64,000 nt of DNA from Nodularia sphaerocarpa UHCC 0038 (GCF_022376295.1 NZ_CP060140.1:3910356-3974355), one strand, 5' to 3'. Shown: positions 24,938-33,808, counted from the stretch's first letter. The notes: generated from the sequence alone by a model not told the origin. Made by a program: numbers and translations.

Positions 24938-25729
24938 ATGAAAGCAACGTCGTCGAAAATGACTCTTGCGCCCGTGTTCTACACACTGGCTCAGGTGCAA
25001 TTTAACCCAATTGCCCAAATGTCCGATTATGCTGCCCAGTTACAGGAGCGTCTGCGCCGAATTGGGTTCCCTGATTTCCGACCCGAAAATCAATTTGAAC
25101 TCACAATTCGCCGACTGGAAGAATTACAACCTGATGTTCAGACTCAGCCGTATATGCGCTGGAGCTTCATGAATACTCAGCGCACTGAAGGATATTTATT
25201 GCTCTCAAATGCCTTGGTTTTTCACACTACTACATACGATACCTTCGCGGATTTCTTGAAGAAGACAATCTCTGGGTTAAACCTAGTTAACGAAATTGTT
25301 GAATTAGCTTATATTGACCGAATTGGACTTCGTTATCTTGATGCTATTGTGCCAACGGAAAATGACACGCTGCAACAATATTTAAACCCATCTTTATTGG
25401 GGTTTTCTGCGAATCTAGAAGGTCGTCTAAACCATAGCTTTACTGAGACGGTCACAGTTATCGAGAACGGCAATTTAGTTGCTAGAGCAGTTATTACGGA
25501 TGGGGCATTAGCTTTGTCACCTGACCTAATTTCGTTACAACTCGAACTACAACCCCGATTCAAAGATATTCATAGTCGCAATGCTGTAATAGACACTGAC
25601 TATTTCGTTGTTGAACGCAACAACTTTGAACTCAAAAAAATTGAAGATCAACTTGTGAAAGCACATGACATTATTACGAATGCTTTCAATGTTTCGGTGA
25701 CTGACTACGCTAGAGAAAGATGGGCTTAA
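24938..25729 (+). CDS. TIGR04255-like family protein, first gene of a three-gene cassette
   Basis: The 263-residue protein resembles the sporadically distributed TIGR04255 family. Markers are the N-terminal PVFYTLAQVQFNPI, the central YIDRIGLRYLDAI and LLLSNALVFHTTTYDTF, and a C-terminal helical part ending with NAFNVSVTDYARERW. No catalytic motif, membrane segment or signal peptide is visible. The family has no established function and occurs in accessory DNA. A second ATG at 24959 is possible. The next gene starts 4 nt after the stop. The patchy family distribution and location in an island suggest a role in defence or element maintenance, but that is inference. Confidence 0.78.
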   Translation: MKATSSKMTLAPVFYTLAQVQFNPIAQMSDYAAQLQERLRRIGFPDFRPENQFELTIRRLEELQPDVQTQPYMRWSFMNTQRTEGYLLLSNALVFHTTTYDTFADFLKKTISGLNLVNEIVELAYIDRIGLRYLDAIVPTENDTLQQYLNPSLLGFSANLEGRLNHSFTETVTVIENGNLVARAVITDGALALSPDLISLQLELQPRFKDIHSRNAVIDTDYFVVERNNFELKKIEDQLVKAHDIITNAFNVSVTDYARERWA

Positions 25730-25733
25730 GACT

Positions 25734-26360
25734 ATGAACATGACACTAAACCCCTATCCCTCGTCTTTTGTTCAACCTACAAATACCTATAGTTCTCATC
25801 CAGCTATCAAATTAGTTGTCCCCCTATTACTTTTGACAGCAGGTACAGGTGGTATTATGACCGCACATAGTACAGCCGAACTAAACAGACGGATATACGA
25901 TCCGCGCGTACATATCGAACCTCCTAGAGCAAAGCAGGTTGATATGCGATCCCCCTCTGAGAATGTTGCGAATATTCGTGATGTATTTTCTATAAATATG
26001 TCTGATCTGGCTTCTGTTCTTGGTGTCACTCGTCCTACTGTCTATGCTTGGCTGGCAGGACAAGAGCCAAAAGAAGAAGCTGCAATACGTATTCAGCAAT
26101 TGTCCCGTACCGCCGACAAGTTTAATGAAGCAAATATTGTCCGTTTAGATAAGCTGGTACATCGTCCAATTTTAAATGGGCGTTCTTTGCTCGATATACT
26201 CAAGGCAAATGAAGACCCTATAGCGGTTTTACCTGCTTTAAAGGCAATAGCCGATAAAGAGGCTAAGACCCGTCACGAATCTAAGGGATCTAGTAAGCAC
26301 CTAAGATCGCTCGATGATGTATTGAGTGAGTCTTCTGTGTATATCTATGAGAGGAGTTAG
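25734..26360 (+). CDS. Membrane-anchored helix-turn-helix protein, second gene of cassette
   Basis: The 208-residue protein has a hydrophobic segment at about 24-45 (IKLVVPLLLLTAGTGGIMTA) and a predicted XRE-like helix-turn-helix at about 80-110 (MSDLASVLGVTRPTVYAWLAG). A helical C-terminal region follows, including DKLVHRPILNGRSLLDILK. The HTH suggests DNA binding; with the membrane segment it may be a membrane-tethered regulator. Its stop overlaps the next start by one base (TAGTG), and it lies 4 nt after the TIGR04255-like gene. It could autoregulate the cassette. I do not recognise a named family beyond the HTH. Confidence 0.75.
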   Translation: MNMTLNPYPSSFVQPTNTYSSHPAIKLVVPLLLLTAGTGGIMTAHSTAELNRRIYDPRVHIEPPRAKQVDMRSPSENVANIRDVFSINMSDLASVLGVTRPTVYAWLAGQEPKEEAAIRIQQLSRTADKFNEANIVRLDKLVHRPILNGRSLLDILKANEDPIAVLPALKAIADKEAKTRHESKGSSKHLRSLDDVLSESSVYIYERS

Positions 26361-27166
26361 TGCGGGCAATGCCTTGGAATCGAAACACCGTATGGCGGCA
26401 GGGTAGCGTACTGGATCAGAGAGACTTTCAATCAGTGGGTTTGACCAATATGCCTGATACTGTGGCTATAGCAATATCTCACGATTGCGATATCGCCAAT
26501 GACAATCTAGATGTTGAGCCTGCTGTTGAATTTATCTTTGCTCGCATCCTAACTGAGTGCGATGGGAAGTACAAAAATGGGAAAAATCCACGCACTCTAC
26601 ACTTGGACTACAAGCACGGTGAAACTTCTGTTTTCCTTGAACTGCTTGCGTCCAAAAAATTCATGTTAGAAAAGAATACGCTTGAAGCAGTTCAACCAGA
26701 ACAGTTTTATAACCTCACTTCTCATTCCCGGAAGATTCTTCAGAGTTGGTTGGCTGCTAGATATCGCCGCCTTGCTCTACCTGACAGCCTTGTTGAGCGG
26801 CTTCGTGAAGTTTCTAAATACATTGAAAAGAAAGGCAAGAACAATTATTCTGCAATATTGTTTTTCCGTCTGTCTTATGACCCCAAAGATGAACTTCCTC
26901 CTGAAGAACCCTATGAACTCTGTCTTAATGTTGTTTATGTTACTGATAAAGCGGAATACAGCGCAATAGCTGAAGAAATTGCACAAAACCTGAAGACAGA
27001 ATTTCCAAAGCTTTTAGAAAAGACAAAGGATAAAGGCATGGTGGATTTGCGTAAGTGTGAAGCAGTTTCTGAAATGGAATTCACCCTTCGCGATATGCGT
27101 GATACGGTTGAATATGATCTTGAACACTTAAGCTATCGCGCTGAACCTCCCGGACCAGTAATGTAG
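26360..27166 (+). CDS. Uncharacterised protein with SHDCD motif, third gene of cassette
   Basis: The 268-residue protein starts at a GTG (26360-26362) with AGGAG 3 nt upstream; an ATG at 26369 is the alternative. The N-terminus reads WRQGSVLDQRDFQSVGL, then VAIAISHDCDIANDN (about 36-50). Ser-His-Asp-Cys-Asp residues this close together could form a metal site or a catalytic centre. The middle part (LDYKHGETSVFLEL, LTSHSRKILQSWLAARYRR) and the acidic C-terminus have no motifs I can name. No membrane segment is seen. The one-base stop/start overlap with the HTH gene indicates a single operon and probably a stoichiometric complex. The function is unknown. Confidence 0.72.
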   Translation: MRAMPWNRNTVWRQGSVLDQRDFQSVGLTNMPDTVAIAISHDCDIANDNLDVEPAVEFIFARILTECDGKYKNGKNPRTLHLDYKHGETSVFLELLASKKFMLEKNTLEAVQPEQFYNLTSHSRKILQSWLAARYRRLALPDSLVERLREVSKYIEKKGKNNYSAILFFRLSYDPKDELPPEEPYELCLNVVYVTDKAEYSAIAEEIAQNLKTEFPKLLEKTKDKGMVDLRKCEAVSEMEFTLRDMRDTVEYDLEHLSYRAEPPGPVM

Positions 27167-27210
27167 TTGTAACTACCCTGCCTTCTTAAAGTCATCTGTG
27201 CCATTTATAG

Positions 27211-27617
27211 CTAGGCGATCGCTTCACCCAAAGTCTTCAACATTGATTTACTACAAAGATTAGAAGCAACAGGCAGTTTTAAAACTTGTTTTTCCCAAAT
27301 CTCCACAGTGCGCTTGAAATCTTCCCCAGAAAACTTACCAAACCGATGACAGGCACGAAAACGATAATAAACTTGCTCATCTCGCTTGATTACAGCCTCT
27401 AATCGGTCAGTACCCACTAAAATCACCGCAATTTCCAACTTATCAAAAATATCCCGCACTTCCGCAAAAGTCTTGGGTTTAAAACGATCTGCTTCATCAA
27501 TAATCAGCATTTCCACCCTACACCCTTTGAGAACCCGCAGCGTTCTATCTCTAATGCCACCGTTGCCTTCGTCATTTGATACTTCAAATGCTTAATAATT
27601 GCTGCAAATAACTCCTT
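27211..27617 (-). pseudogene. TnsC/TniB transposition ATPase remnant (type V-K CAST-like)
   Basis: The minus strand encodes KELFAAIIKHLKYQMTK in one frame and, after a frameshift near 27555, RDRTLRVLKGCRVEMLIIDE in another. The latter continues with FAEVRDIFDKLEIAVILVGT, RDEQVYYRFRACHRFGKFSG and WEKQVLKLPVASNLCSK, and stops after LGEAIA. These blocks match the AAA+ ATPase TnsC of cyanobacterial type V-K CRISPR-associated transposons in order and wording, as I recall the Scytonema protein. Walker B (LIIDE) is present. The Walker A region, the N-terminus and about 40 C-terminal residues are missing. No tnsB, tniQ, cas12k or CRISPR repeat was recognised nearby. It ends 10 bp before the psaJ-like gene. 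Confidence 0.82.
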
Positions 27618-27626
27618 ATGCAAACC

Positions 27627-27776
27627 TTATGGCATAGGATGAAAAAGCAGGTCAGGGAAAATGTTATTAAAAATAGTCCAAGCACAGAAAGCAACTATAA
27701 CCGCAACAACTGCAAGCACAGGTGCAGTAGAAAGATACTCAAGAAAATATGATTTTTCCTTATTTGGTTTCGCCAT
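27627..27776 (-). CDS. psaJ: Photosystem I subunit PsaJ-like protein (orphan)
   Basis: This 49-codon gene starts at ATG 27774-27776 and stops at 27627-27629. The product begins MAKPNKEKSYFLEYLSTAPV, has one transmembrane helix (about 20-36, VLAVVAVIVAFCAWTIF), and ends FNNIFPDLLFHPMP. The C-terminal NxxFPDLLFHP(L/M)P and the STAP turn before the helix are diagnostic of PsaJ, the small PSI subunit next to PsaF. It is not next to psaF, unlike the usual psaFJ operon, and its helix is diverged, so it may be a second PsaJ for special conditions. An intact frame suggests it is functional. Confidence 0.82.
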   Translation of the reverse strand: MAKPNKEKSYFLEYLSTAPVLAVVAVIVAFCAWTIFNNIFPDLLFHPMP

Positions 27777-27990
27777 ATAATTATTCTTTATTCTCTTCAC
27801 TTATATCTTAAAAAAATCCATTAACTATAAATCTAGCTGAAGTCACATTAATATATTTGAAATTTAGTCCTATTTATATACTCCATTCGATAGTAGCAGC
27901 AGATGAAAATTGACTGAGCAATAGTAATCTGTTTTAAGTTAAATTAGAATATGAAAGATTAAAATTACTGATTTTATAAAAATTATCAAA

Positions 27991-28866
27991 ATGAAATTTA
28001 CAGACTGGGCTACTAGAATATTACTGATTTCCCTGATGTTGACTACACTAATGATAGTTTTGTCCCTGGGAAGAATACAAAGTAATAAAATTACTTCTAA
28101 TCCCGAAAATCCCGATGTCACTATAGATTGGAATCAATATCCCCAAGCAGAATTACAATCAGCAAAGAACCCAGAGGAAGAACCACCAAAAGATTTACCC
28201 GCGCCTTCAGTTAAAACTAATCAGAGTGCTGGGAGATACAAAACTACAGCAGCTTTCGCTCAGTACACACCCCGCTATGAAATCGCCTCGGTACACCCCA
28301 GCAATTATGGAGAGCGATATTCTCAAGACGTTAACGGTTTACCTCTAAACAATCAACCAATTATTGTGCTTCATGAAACAGCAGAATCTGCTGATAGTGC
28401 TGTGAATTTTTTTAACACACTCAACAAAGATGATAGTGTCCAAGCCAGTTATCACGCTTTAATTAAGTTAGATGGAAGCATTGTTTATTTAGTCCCCCCA
28501 GATAAACGCGCTTATGGGGCGGCTAATTCGGTGTTTGAGAGTCCTAATGGTGTGGAAACGGTGACAACTAATCCTAATTTAGCATCCTCTGTGAATAATT
28601 TTGCTTATCACGTTTCTTTGGAAACACCACCAGACGGACGGGGAAATAATTTTCTCAAGTCTCATAGTGGTTATACGGAATTGCAATATAATTCTCTAGC
28701 TTGGTTAATTGCTCAAAGTCAAGTTCCAGACTATCGCATTACTACCCATGAAGCTGTAGACCGTTCTGGTCAAAAAAGCGACCCCCTCAGTTTTGATGGT
28801 AATAAATTTTTACGCTTACTGCATACCTATCGGGAACTAACTCCCAGCTATCAAGCGCAGAATTAA
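27991..28866 (+). CDS. N-acetylmuramoyl-L-alanine amidase (Amidase_2 type)
   Basis: The 291-residue protein has an N-terminal membrane anchor or signal (about 7-27, ATRILLISLMLTTLMIVLSL), a Pro/Glu-rich linker (about 40-90), and an amidase_2/PGRP-type zinc hydrolase domain (about 100-285). Zinc-ligand candidates are the His of IIVLHETAES, the His of ITTHEAVD and a downstream KSDP segment in place of the usual third ligand. It should cleave the amide bond between muramic acid and the peptide stem in the periplasm, in wall remodelling or turnover. It is divergent from the psaJ-like gene and monocistronic. Confidence 0.85.
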   Translation: MKFTDWATRILLISLMLTTLMIVLSLGRIQSNKITSNPENPDVTIDWNQYPQAELQSAKNPEEEPPKDLPAPSVKTNQSAGRYKTTAAFAQYTPRYEIASVHPSNYGERYSQDVNGLPLNNQPIIVLHETAESADSAVNFFNTLNKDDSVQASYHALIKLDGSIVYLVPPDKRAYGAANSVFESPNGVETVTTNPNLASSVNNFAYHVSLETPPDGRGNNFLKSHSGYTELQYNSLAWLIAQSQVPDYRITTHEAVDRSGQKSDPLSFDGNKFLRLLHTYRELTPSYQAQN

Positions 28867-28886
28867 AAGCGCTTTTGTGTAATCGT

Positions 28887-28916
28887 TGTAGAGACGTTCC
28901 ATGGAACGTCTCTACA
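28887..28916. repeat. 30-bp perfect palindrome, copy 3 of 4
   Basis: Identical to 16294-16323. It lies between the convergent amidase and ribBA genes. Confidence 0.9.
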
Positions 28917-28940
28917 TTCTTTGTCCGAGATATAATCTTT

Positions 28941-28966
28941 TTGACTTTTGACTTTTGACTTTTGAC
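28941..28966. repeat. Heptamer tandem repeat (TTTTGAC)n
   Basis: About 3.7 units of a 7-bp repeat just downstream of ribBA; a typical Nostocales STRR. Confidence 0.85.
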
Positions 28967-28981
28967 GAACGCGCAGCGCCC

Positions 28982-30754
28982 CTACTCCCTACTAAAGCTA
29001 TAAATTTGCTGCGTTTCTAGGCGATCGCATATCGTAGAAGGTACAATATCCAAAGGAAAATGCTGTCTGTCTAGTTTAACCTGCAAATTACTCAAAGGGT
29101 CACTACCAGGAGAAATCAGAAATTCTAACTTCTCCACATAAGGCAACGTTACCAGATGGTCGAGAATTTGGAAAATTGCTTGCAGGTAAGGATGACCATT
29201 TTGCTGATACCAATCACTATCAGCCACATTTGCTTGATCAAAACCCAAGTGTACCGTTAATGATGGTTTAGCAAACAACGCCAACCCTAACGGACGCGCT
29301 TCTTCTTGTAACAATAAATGATTAATTTTAGCTAAATGCCGTAATTTCTCTAAGCGTTCATAGCGTTCGGTGACTAATTCCGGGTCATCTTGCCAATTAA
29401 TTGCTACAGTTACTAAGTAAGTTTGTAACAACATATGACCCAGCTTTTGGGCTTTGGTTGCTAAATAATAGGAATTGTAATCGTTAGCTTCAATCAACAA
29501 CGCTAAACGCTCAACTACTTCCAACCCATAACCCTTGAGTCCGGCAATTTTACGGGGATTATTCGTAATTAGGCGAATCTTTTTTACACCCAAATCCATG
29601 AGCATTTGCGCCCCCATCCCATAATCGCGCAAGTCCGCCGGAAATCCTAAACGCTCGTTAGCCTCTACTGTATCCAGTCCCATATCCTGCAAAGAATAGG
29701 CTTTGAGTTTATTAATTAAGCCAATTCCCCGCCCTTCTTGACGCAGGTAAACTACGACACCTTGACCAGCCGCTTCAATCATTTTTAATGCTGATTTTAG
29801 CTGCATCCGACAGTCGCAACGCAATGAACCCAAAGCGTCACCGGTTAAACATTCCGAGTGCATCCGTACCATGACTGGCTCATCTTTAAAATTAGCCGGA
29901 TCACCCTTGACAATAGCGACGTGTTCTGTATTATCCAGAGTATGGCGATAGCCGTAAATATCAAACTGACCGAATTGGCTGGGTAGCTTCGTGACTATCT
30001 CACGATATATTAAGCGATCGTTTTGCAGACGATAACTAATTAAATCGGCAATACTAATAATTTTCAGATTGTGATGTTGAGCATACAGGATTAATTCAGG
30101 CAACCGCGCCATTGAACCATTAGGGTTTTGAATTTCACAAATTACCCCAGCCGGATATAGCCCGGCTAATCGCGATAAATCAACCGCCGCTTCTGTATGT
30201 CCGGCGCGTTTGAGTACGCCGCCCAACCTGGCGCGAATGGGGAAAATGTGACCAGGACGACGTAAATCTGTGGGTTTTGTCGCTGGGTTGAGGGTAACTT
30301 GGATAGTGCGGGCGCGGTCTTCGGCAGAAATTCCCGTAGAAACACCCAATTCAGGGCCAGCATCAATACTAACTGTAAATGCAGTTTGGTTAGTATCGGT
30401 GATGTTAGTCACCATTAATGGTAAATCTAATTCATCCAAGCGATCGCCTGTCATCGCCAGACAAATCAACCCTCTAGCTTCCACCGCCATGAAATTAATC
30501 ATACTGGGTGTAGCAAATTGAGCCGCACAAATTAAATCGCCTTCATTTTCTCGATTTTCATCATCTACCACCACAATGACACGACCCGCTTTTAAGTCTG
30601 CCAAAGCGGCATCAATAGAATCAAATTTAAAGGCTGGGGTTGAAGAGTCAGCATGATCAGTTTTTTCCCCTACCGTCGGAGTTACACCCGTGCGGGTATC
30701 TTCCCCATTCAAGGGAGTAGAATCAGACTGTCCTGTAGGCTTAGGCTTTGACAC
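28982..30754 (-). CDS. ribBA: Bifunctional 3,4-dihydroxy-2-butanone-4-phosphate synthase/GTP cyclohydrolase II
   Basis: The 590-residue riboflavin biosynthesis fusion makes both precursors of lumazine. The N-terminal 40 residues are a hydrophilic lead. The RibB domain (about 43-245) carries VVDDENRENEGDL (Mg2+ and catalytic acids) and RPGHIFPIRARLGGVLKRAG with the conserved His. The RibA domain (about 250-455) contains the zinc cysteines in ECLTGDALGSLRCDCRMQL and the catalytic RQEGRGIGL. A C-terminal extension of about 130 residues (NHLLLQEEARPLGLALFAKP onwards) is present in cyanobacterial RibBA and has no assigned role. No FMN riboswitch pattern was recognised upstream. Confidence 0.94.
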   Translation of the reverse strand: MSKPKPTGQSDSTPLNGEDTRTGVTPTVGEKTDHADSSTPAFKFDSIDAALADLKAGRVIVVVDDENRENEGDLICAAQFATPSMINFMAVEARGLICLAMTGDRLDELDLPLMVTNITDTNQTAFTVSIDAGPELGVSTGISAEDRARTIQVTLNPATKPTDLRRPGHIFPIRARLGGVLKRAGHTEAAVDLSRLAGLYPAGVICEIQNPNGSMARLPELILYAQHHNLKIISIADLISYRLQNDRLIYREIVTKLPSQFGQFDIYGYRHTLDNTEHVAIVKGDPANFKDEPVMVRMHSECLTGDALGSLRCDCRMQLKSALKMIEAAGQGVVVYLRQEGRGIGLINKLKAYSLQDMGLDTVEANERLGFPADLRDYGMGAQMLMDLGVKKIRLITNNPRKIAGLKGYGLEVVERLALLIEANDYNSYYLATKAQKLGHMLLQTYLVTVAINWQDDPELVTERYERLEKLRHLAKINHLLLQEEARPLGLALFAKPSLTVHLGFDQANVADSDWYQQNGHPYLQAIFQILDHLVTLPYVEKLEFLISPGSDPLSNLQVKLDRQHFPLDIVPSTICDRLETQQIYSFSRE

Positions 30755-31042
30755 AGAAAATTTCCAGCTACCAAAAGTTAATTTTTTTTACAATTTCTTA
30801 TTTTAAATTGTAGCTCGTTTATGTAGGACAAAAGTAGACTAGCATTGATTTGATCAGTTGACTGCAACACCGAAAGGCTCAAATTCCCGACTTCTCCCAG
30901 ATTTCGGGATTATTATCGAAAAATTCCCCCAGGGATGCGGATTTAATAAAATACACCAACCTCACCCTATTCCAGTATTTGTATGTTATTTAATTCATAT
31001 TCCCAACTCAATTAACCAAAAACGGCGAAGGATTTCATAATT

Positions 31043-32101
31043 ATGGGTGATTTTAGACGCGTACCAGTTGGAATTGTTGGCGCGTCAGGTTATGGCGGAG
31101 TGCAACTAATCAGATTACTGATGGAGCATCCAGAACTTGAAGTTGTTTATTTAGGCGGTGAGAGTAGTGCAGGTAAATCCTTTGGAGACCTCTACCCCCA
31201 TCTGGCTCATCTGGTAAATTTGCCCATCGAAGCAGTAGATGCAGAAGTTATTGCTCACCGTTGTGAAGTAGTATTTCTCTCCCTCCCCAATGGTCTGGCT
31301 TGTCAAATTGCCCCGATATTGTGTGAAAAAGGCTGTAAAGTCCTGGATTTAAGTGCAGACTATCGATTTAGCGACTTGACAACATACACTAATTGGTATG
31401 GTACTCAAAGAAGCGATCGCACAACAGCCGCCACAGCAGTATATGGCTTACCGGAATTGTACCGCGATCGCATTGCCGAAGCCCAGTTAGTTGGCTGTGC
31501 TGGTTGTTATCCCACCGCCAGCCTTTTAGCCCTTTCCCCCCTGCTCAAACAAGGCTTAATCGTCCCCGAAACCGCCATTATCGATGCCAAATCAGGCACA
31601 TCAGGCGGCGGTAGACAAGGCAAAATTAACTTATTATTAGCAGAAGCTGATAACTCATTAGGAGCTTATGGTGTAGGTCGTCACCGTCACACCCCAGAAA
31701 TTGAGCAGATTTGTAGTGATTTAGCCGGACACGAAGTCAAAGTTCAATTTACCCCTCATCTGATTCCAATGGTGCGGGGCATTTTAGCCACAGTATATGC
31801 CACACTGCGCGATCCCGGATTAGTACGAGATGACTTAATTACCATTTTTTCCGCCTTTTATCGCCACGCCCCTTGGGTGAGAATTTGCGAAAGTGGCATT
31901 TATCCTCAAACCAAGTGGGCGTGTGGTAGCAATCTTTGTTACATCGGCGTAGAAGTAGATCCACGCACAGGTCGAGTCATAGTCATGTCAGCCATTGACA
32001 ACCTGATTAAAGGACAGGCGGGACAAGCAATACAGTGTTTGAACCTGATGATGGGCTGGGATGAAACCTTGGGTTTACCCAAAGTCGGATTTTATCCATA
32101 A
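31043..32101 (+). CDS. argC: N-acetyl-gamma-glutamyl-phosphate reductase
   Basis: The 352-residue enzyme performs the third step of arginine biosynthesis, NADPH-dependent reduction of N-acetylglutamyl phosphate. The NADP-binding motif is VGIVGASGYGGVQLIRLL (about 8-25). The catalytic cysteine is in VGCAGCYPTAS (about residue 154-156), and the C-terminal half has GRHRHTPEIEQ and the substrate-binding FTPHLIPM. The length is normal. The ATG is followed directly by DFRRVPVGIVG. Upstream 30755-31042 holds the divergent promoters of argC and ribBA. It is convergent with eno. Confidence 0.95.
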   Translation: MGDFRRVPVGIVGASGYGGVQLIRLLMEHPELEVVYLGGESSAGKSFGDLYPHLAHLVNLPIEAVDAEVIAHRCEVVFLSLPNGLACQIAPILCEKGCKVLDLSADYRFSDLTTYTNWYGTQRSDRTTAATAVYGLPELYRDRIAEAQLVGCAGCYPTASLLALSPLLKQGLIVPETAIIDAKSGTSGGGRQGKINLLLAEADNSLGAYGVGRHRHTPEIEQICSDLAGHEVKVQFTPHLIPMVRGILATVYATLRDPGLVRDDLITIFSAFYRHAPWVRICESGIYPQTKWACGSNLCYIGVEVDPRTGRVIVMSAIDNLIKGQAGQAIQCLNLMMGWDETLGLPKVGFYP

Positions 32102-32139
32102 TCGGAGAATGGGAATTGGTGAATGGGGAATATTAAAAT

Positions 32140-32176
32140 CCCTTACTCCCTACTCCCCACTCCCTACTCCCTACTT
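32140..32176. repeat. Heptamer tandem repeat (CTCCCTA)n
   Basis: About five imperfect 7-bp units between the argC and eno stop codons. This is a short-tandem-repeat element of the Nostocales type. Confidence 0.85.
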
Positions 32177-32177
32177 T

Positions 32178-33467
32178 CTACTTAGGTCCTAAACCCACAG
32201 TACCAGCATAAACAGCGCGATCGCCTAATTCATGTTCAATCCGCAGCAAGCGATTGTATTTTGCTACCCGTTCACTACGACACAGAGAACCAGTCTTAAT
32301 TTGACCCGCACGAGTCGCCACAGCCAAATCAGCAATAGTGGTATCCTCAGTTTCACCAGAACGATGGCTAATAACTGAACGGAAACCGTTACGGGTAGCC
32401 ATATCAATAGTTTCCAAAGTTTCAGTCAGGGAACCAATTTGATTGAGTTTAATCAAAATCGAATTAGCGGCTTTTTGTTCAATTCCCTTTTGTAAGCGGG
32501 TAGCATTAGTCACAAACAAATCATCACCCACCAACTGCACCTTAGAACCGACCTTTTCAGTCAGCAATTGCCAACTTTGCCAATCTTCCTCATGTAAACC
32601 ATCTTCAATGGATACAATGGGATATTCGTCAACCAATTGAGCCAAGTAATCAATAAACTCAACCGGAGAGTGGGGTTTACCATCATAAACATACTGTCCA
32701 TCTTTGTAAAACTCACTCGCAGCCACATCCAAAGCTAAAGCCACTTCTTCCCCAGGCTTGTAACCAGCTTGCTTAATCGCTGCTACCAGTAATTCCAAAG
32801 CCACTTGATTAGACTCTAAATTAGGCGCAAAACCGCCTTCATCACCCACACCAGTCAGCAAACCCTTTTCATCCAAAACCTTGCTCAAAGTCGCAAAGAC
32901 TTCCGCACCCCAGCGCAAAGCTTCCTTAAAAGAAGGAGCGCCCACAGGGACAATCATAAACTCTTGAAAATCCACATTATTAGAAGCGTGTGCGCCACCA
33001 TTAATTACATTCATTAACGGTACTGGTAACAAATTCGCCAGAGGTCCACCCAAATAGCGATATAGGGGAATATCCAAAGATTCCGCCCCCGCTTTCGCTG
33101 CTGCGAGAGAAACCGCCAAAATTGCATTTGCACCCAAATTAGATTTATTCCCAGAACCATCCAGAGCAATCATTGTTCTGTCTAACAGTTCTTGGTTGAG
33201 AGCATCCAAACCTAATAACTTTGGTGCTAACACCTCATTGACGTTCTGCACCGCCTTGAGAACCCCTTTACCCCCATAACGGCTTTTATCGCCATCCCGC
33301 AGTTCATGCGCCTCAAAAGTGCCAGTAGATGCACCACTGGGAACCTGTGCTAGTCCCACAACACCATTAGCCAAATGTACTTCTGCTTCTATTGTGGGTT
33401 TACCCCGTGAGTCCAGGATTTCGCGGGCGACAATTGCATCAATAGCGGTATCTAGAAATTTAGTCAT
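32178..33467 (-). CDS. eno: Enolase
   Basis: The 429-residue glycolytic enzyme converts 2-phosphoglycerate to phosphoenolpyruvate. Typical segments: IVAREILDSRGKPTIEAEV at the N-terminus, GASTGTFEAHELRDGD, the loop NGGAHASNNVDFQEFMIVP, Mg2+ ligands in ALDVAASEFY, SIEDGLHEEDW and VGDDLFVTN, and the catalytic Lys/His region LIKLNQIGSLTET and SHRSGETEDT. The full length and ATG start agree with the family. It is a single gene convergent with argC. Confidence 0.97.
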   Translation of the reverse strand: MTKFLDTAIDAIVAREILDSRGKPTIEAEVHLANGVVGLAQVPSGASTGTFEAHELRDGDKSRYGGKGVLKAVQNVNEVLAPKLLGLDALNQELLDRTMIALDGSGNKSNLGANAILAVSLAAAKAGAESLDIPLYRYLGGPLANLLPVPLMNVINGGAHASNNVDFQEFMIVPVGAPSFKEALRWGAEVFATLSKVLDEKGLLTGVGDEGGFAPNLESNQVALELLVAAIKQAGYKPGEEVALALDVAASEFYKDGQYVYDGKPHSPVEFIDYLAQLVDEYPIVSIEDGLHEEDWQSWQLLTEKVGSKVQLVGDDLFVTNATRLQKGIEQKAANSILIKLNQIGSLTETLETIDMATRNGFRSVISHRSGETEDTTIADLAVATRAGQIKTGSLCRSERVAKYNRLLRIEHELGDRAVYAGTVGLGPK

Positions 33468-33808
33468 TCGTGTTTTGTCCTTCGTTTCTATGGTGATTAA
33501 GGGTTCAGACTTTACAGTTTAGTCTTAACCCAATCGTTAGTTTATGTGTTTCCGGCGCTAAATCGCCTGAGATTAAAGAAGATTTCCAATAGACAACGGT
33601 GGAAGTTGGTTTACTGGGTAATAAGTAAAACACAGATGCAATACTGTTCGGTTAAGCAAATTTGTGAGCCGAAAACCCTTGTAGAGACGTTCCATGGAAC
33701 GTCTCTACACTCCTTAACAAAAAAAGTATTGAACACCGATGACTATCCGCGCCATCTGCGATAAAAGCTATTTACGTTATAATTTCCTTAAAATCAGAGA
33801 GATTATTT
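33468..33808. other. Intergenic region between eno and the toxin-antitoxin pair
   Basis: This holds the eno promoter side, palindrome copy 4 (33680-33709) and a likely promoter before 33809. No gene is seen. Confidence 0.5.
33680..33709. repeat. 30-bp perfect palindrome, copy 4 of 4
   Basis: Identical to 16294-16323; located about 100 bp upstream of the DUF433 antitoxin gene. Confidence 0.9.

Noticed and set aside
28982..30850. FMN riboswitch upstream of ribBA
   Set aside because: I looked for the conserved RFN-type pairing elements upstream of the start and found none; the upstream DNA is AT-rich.
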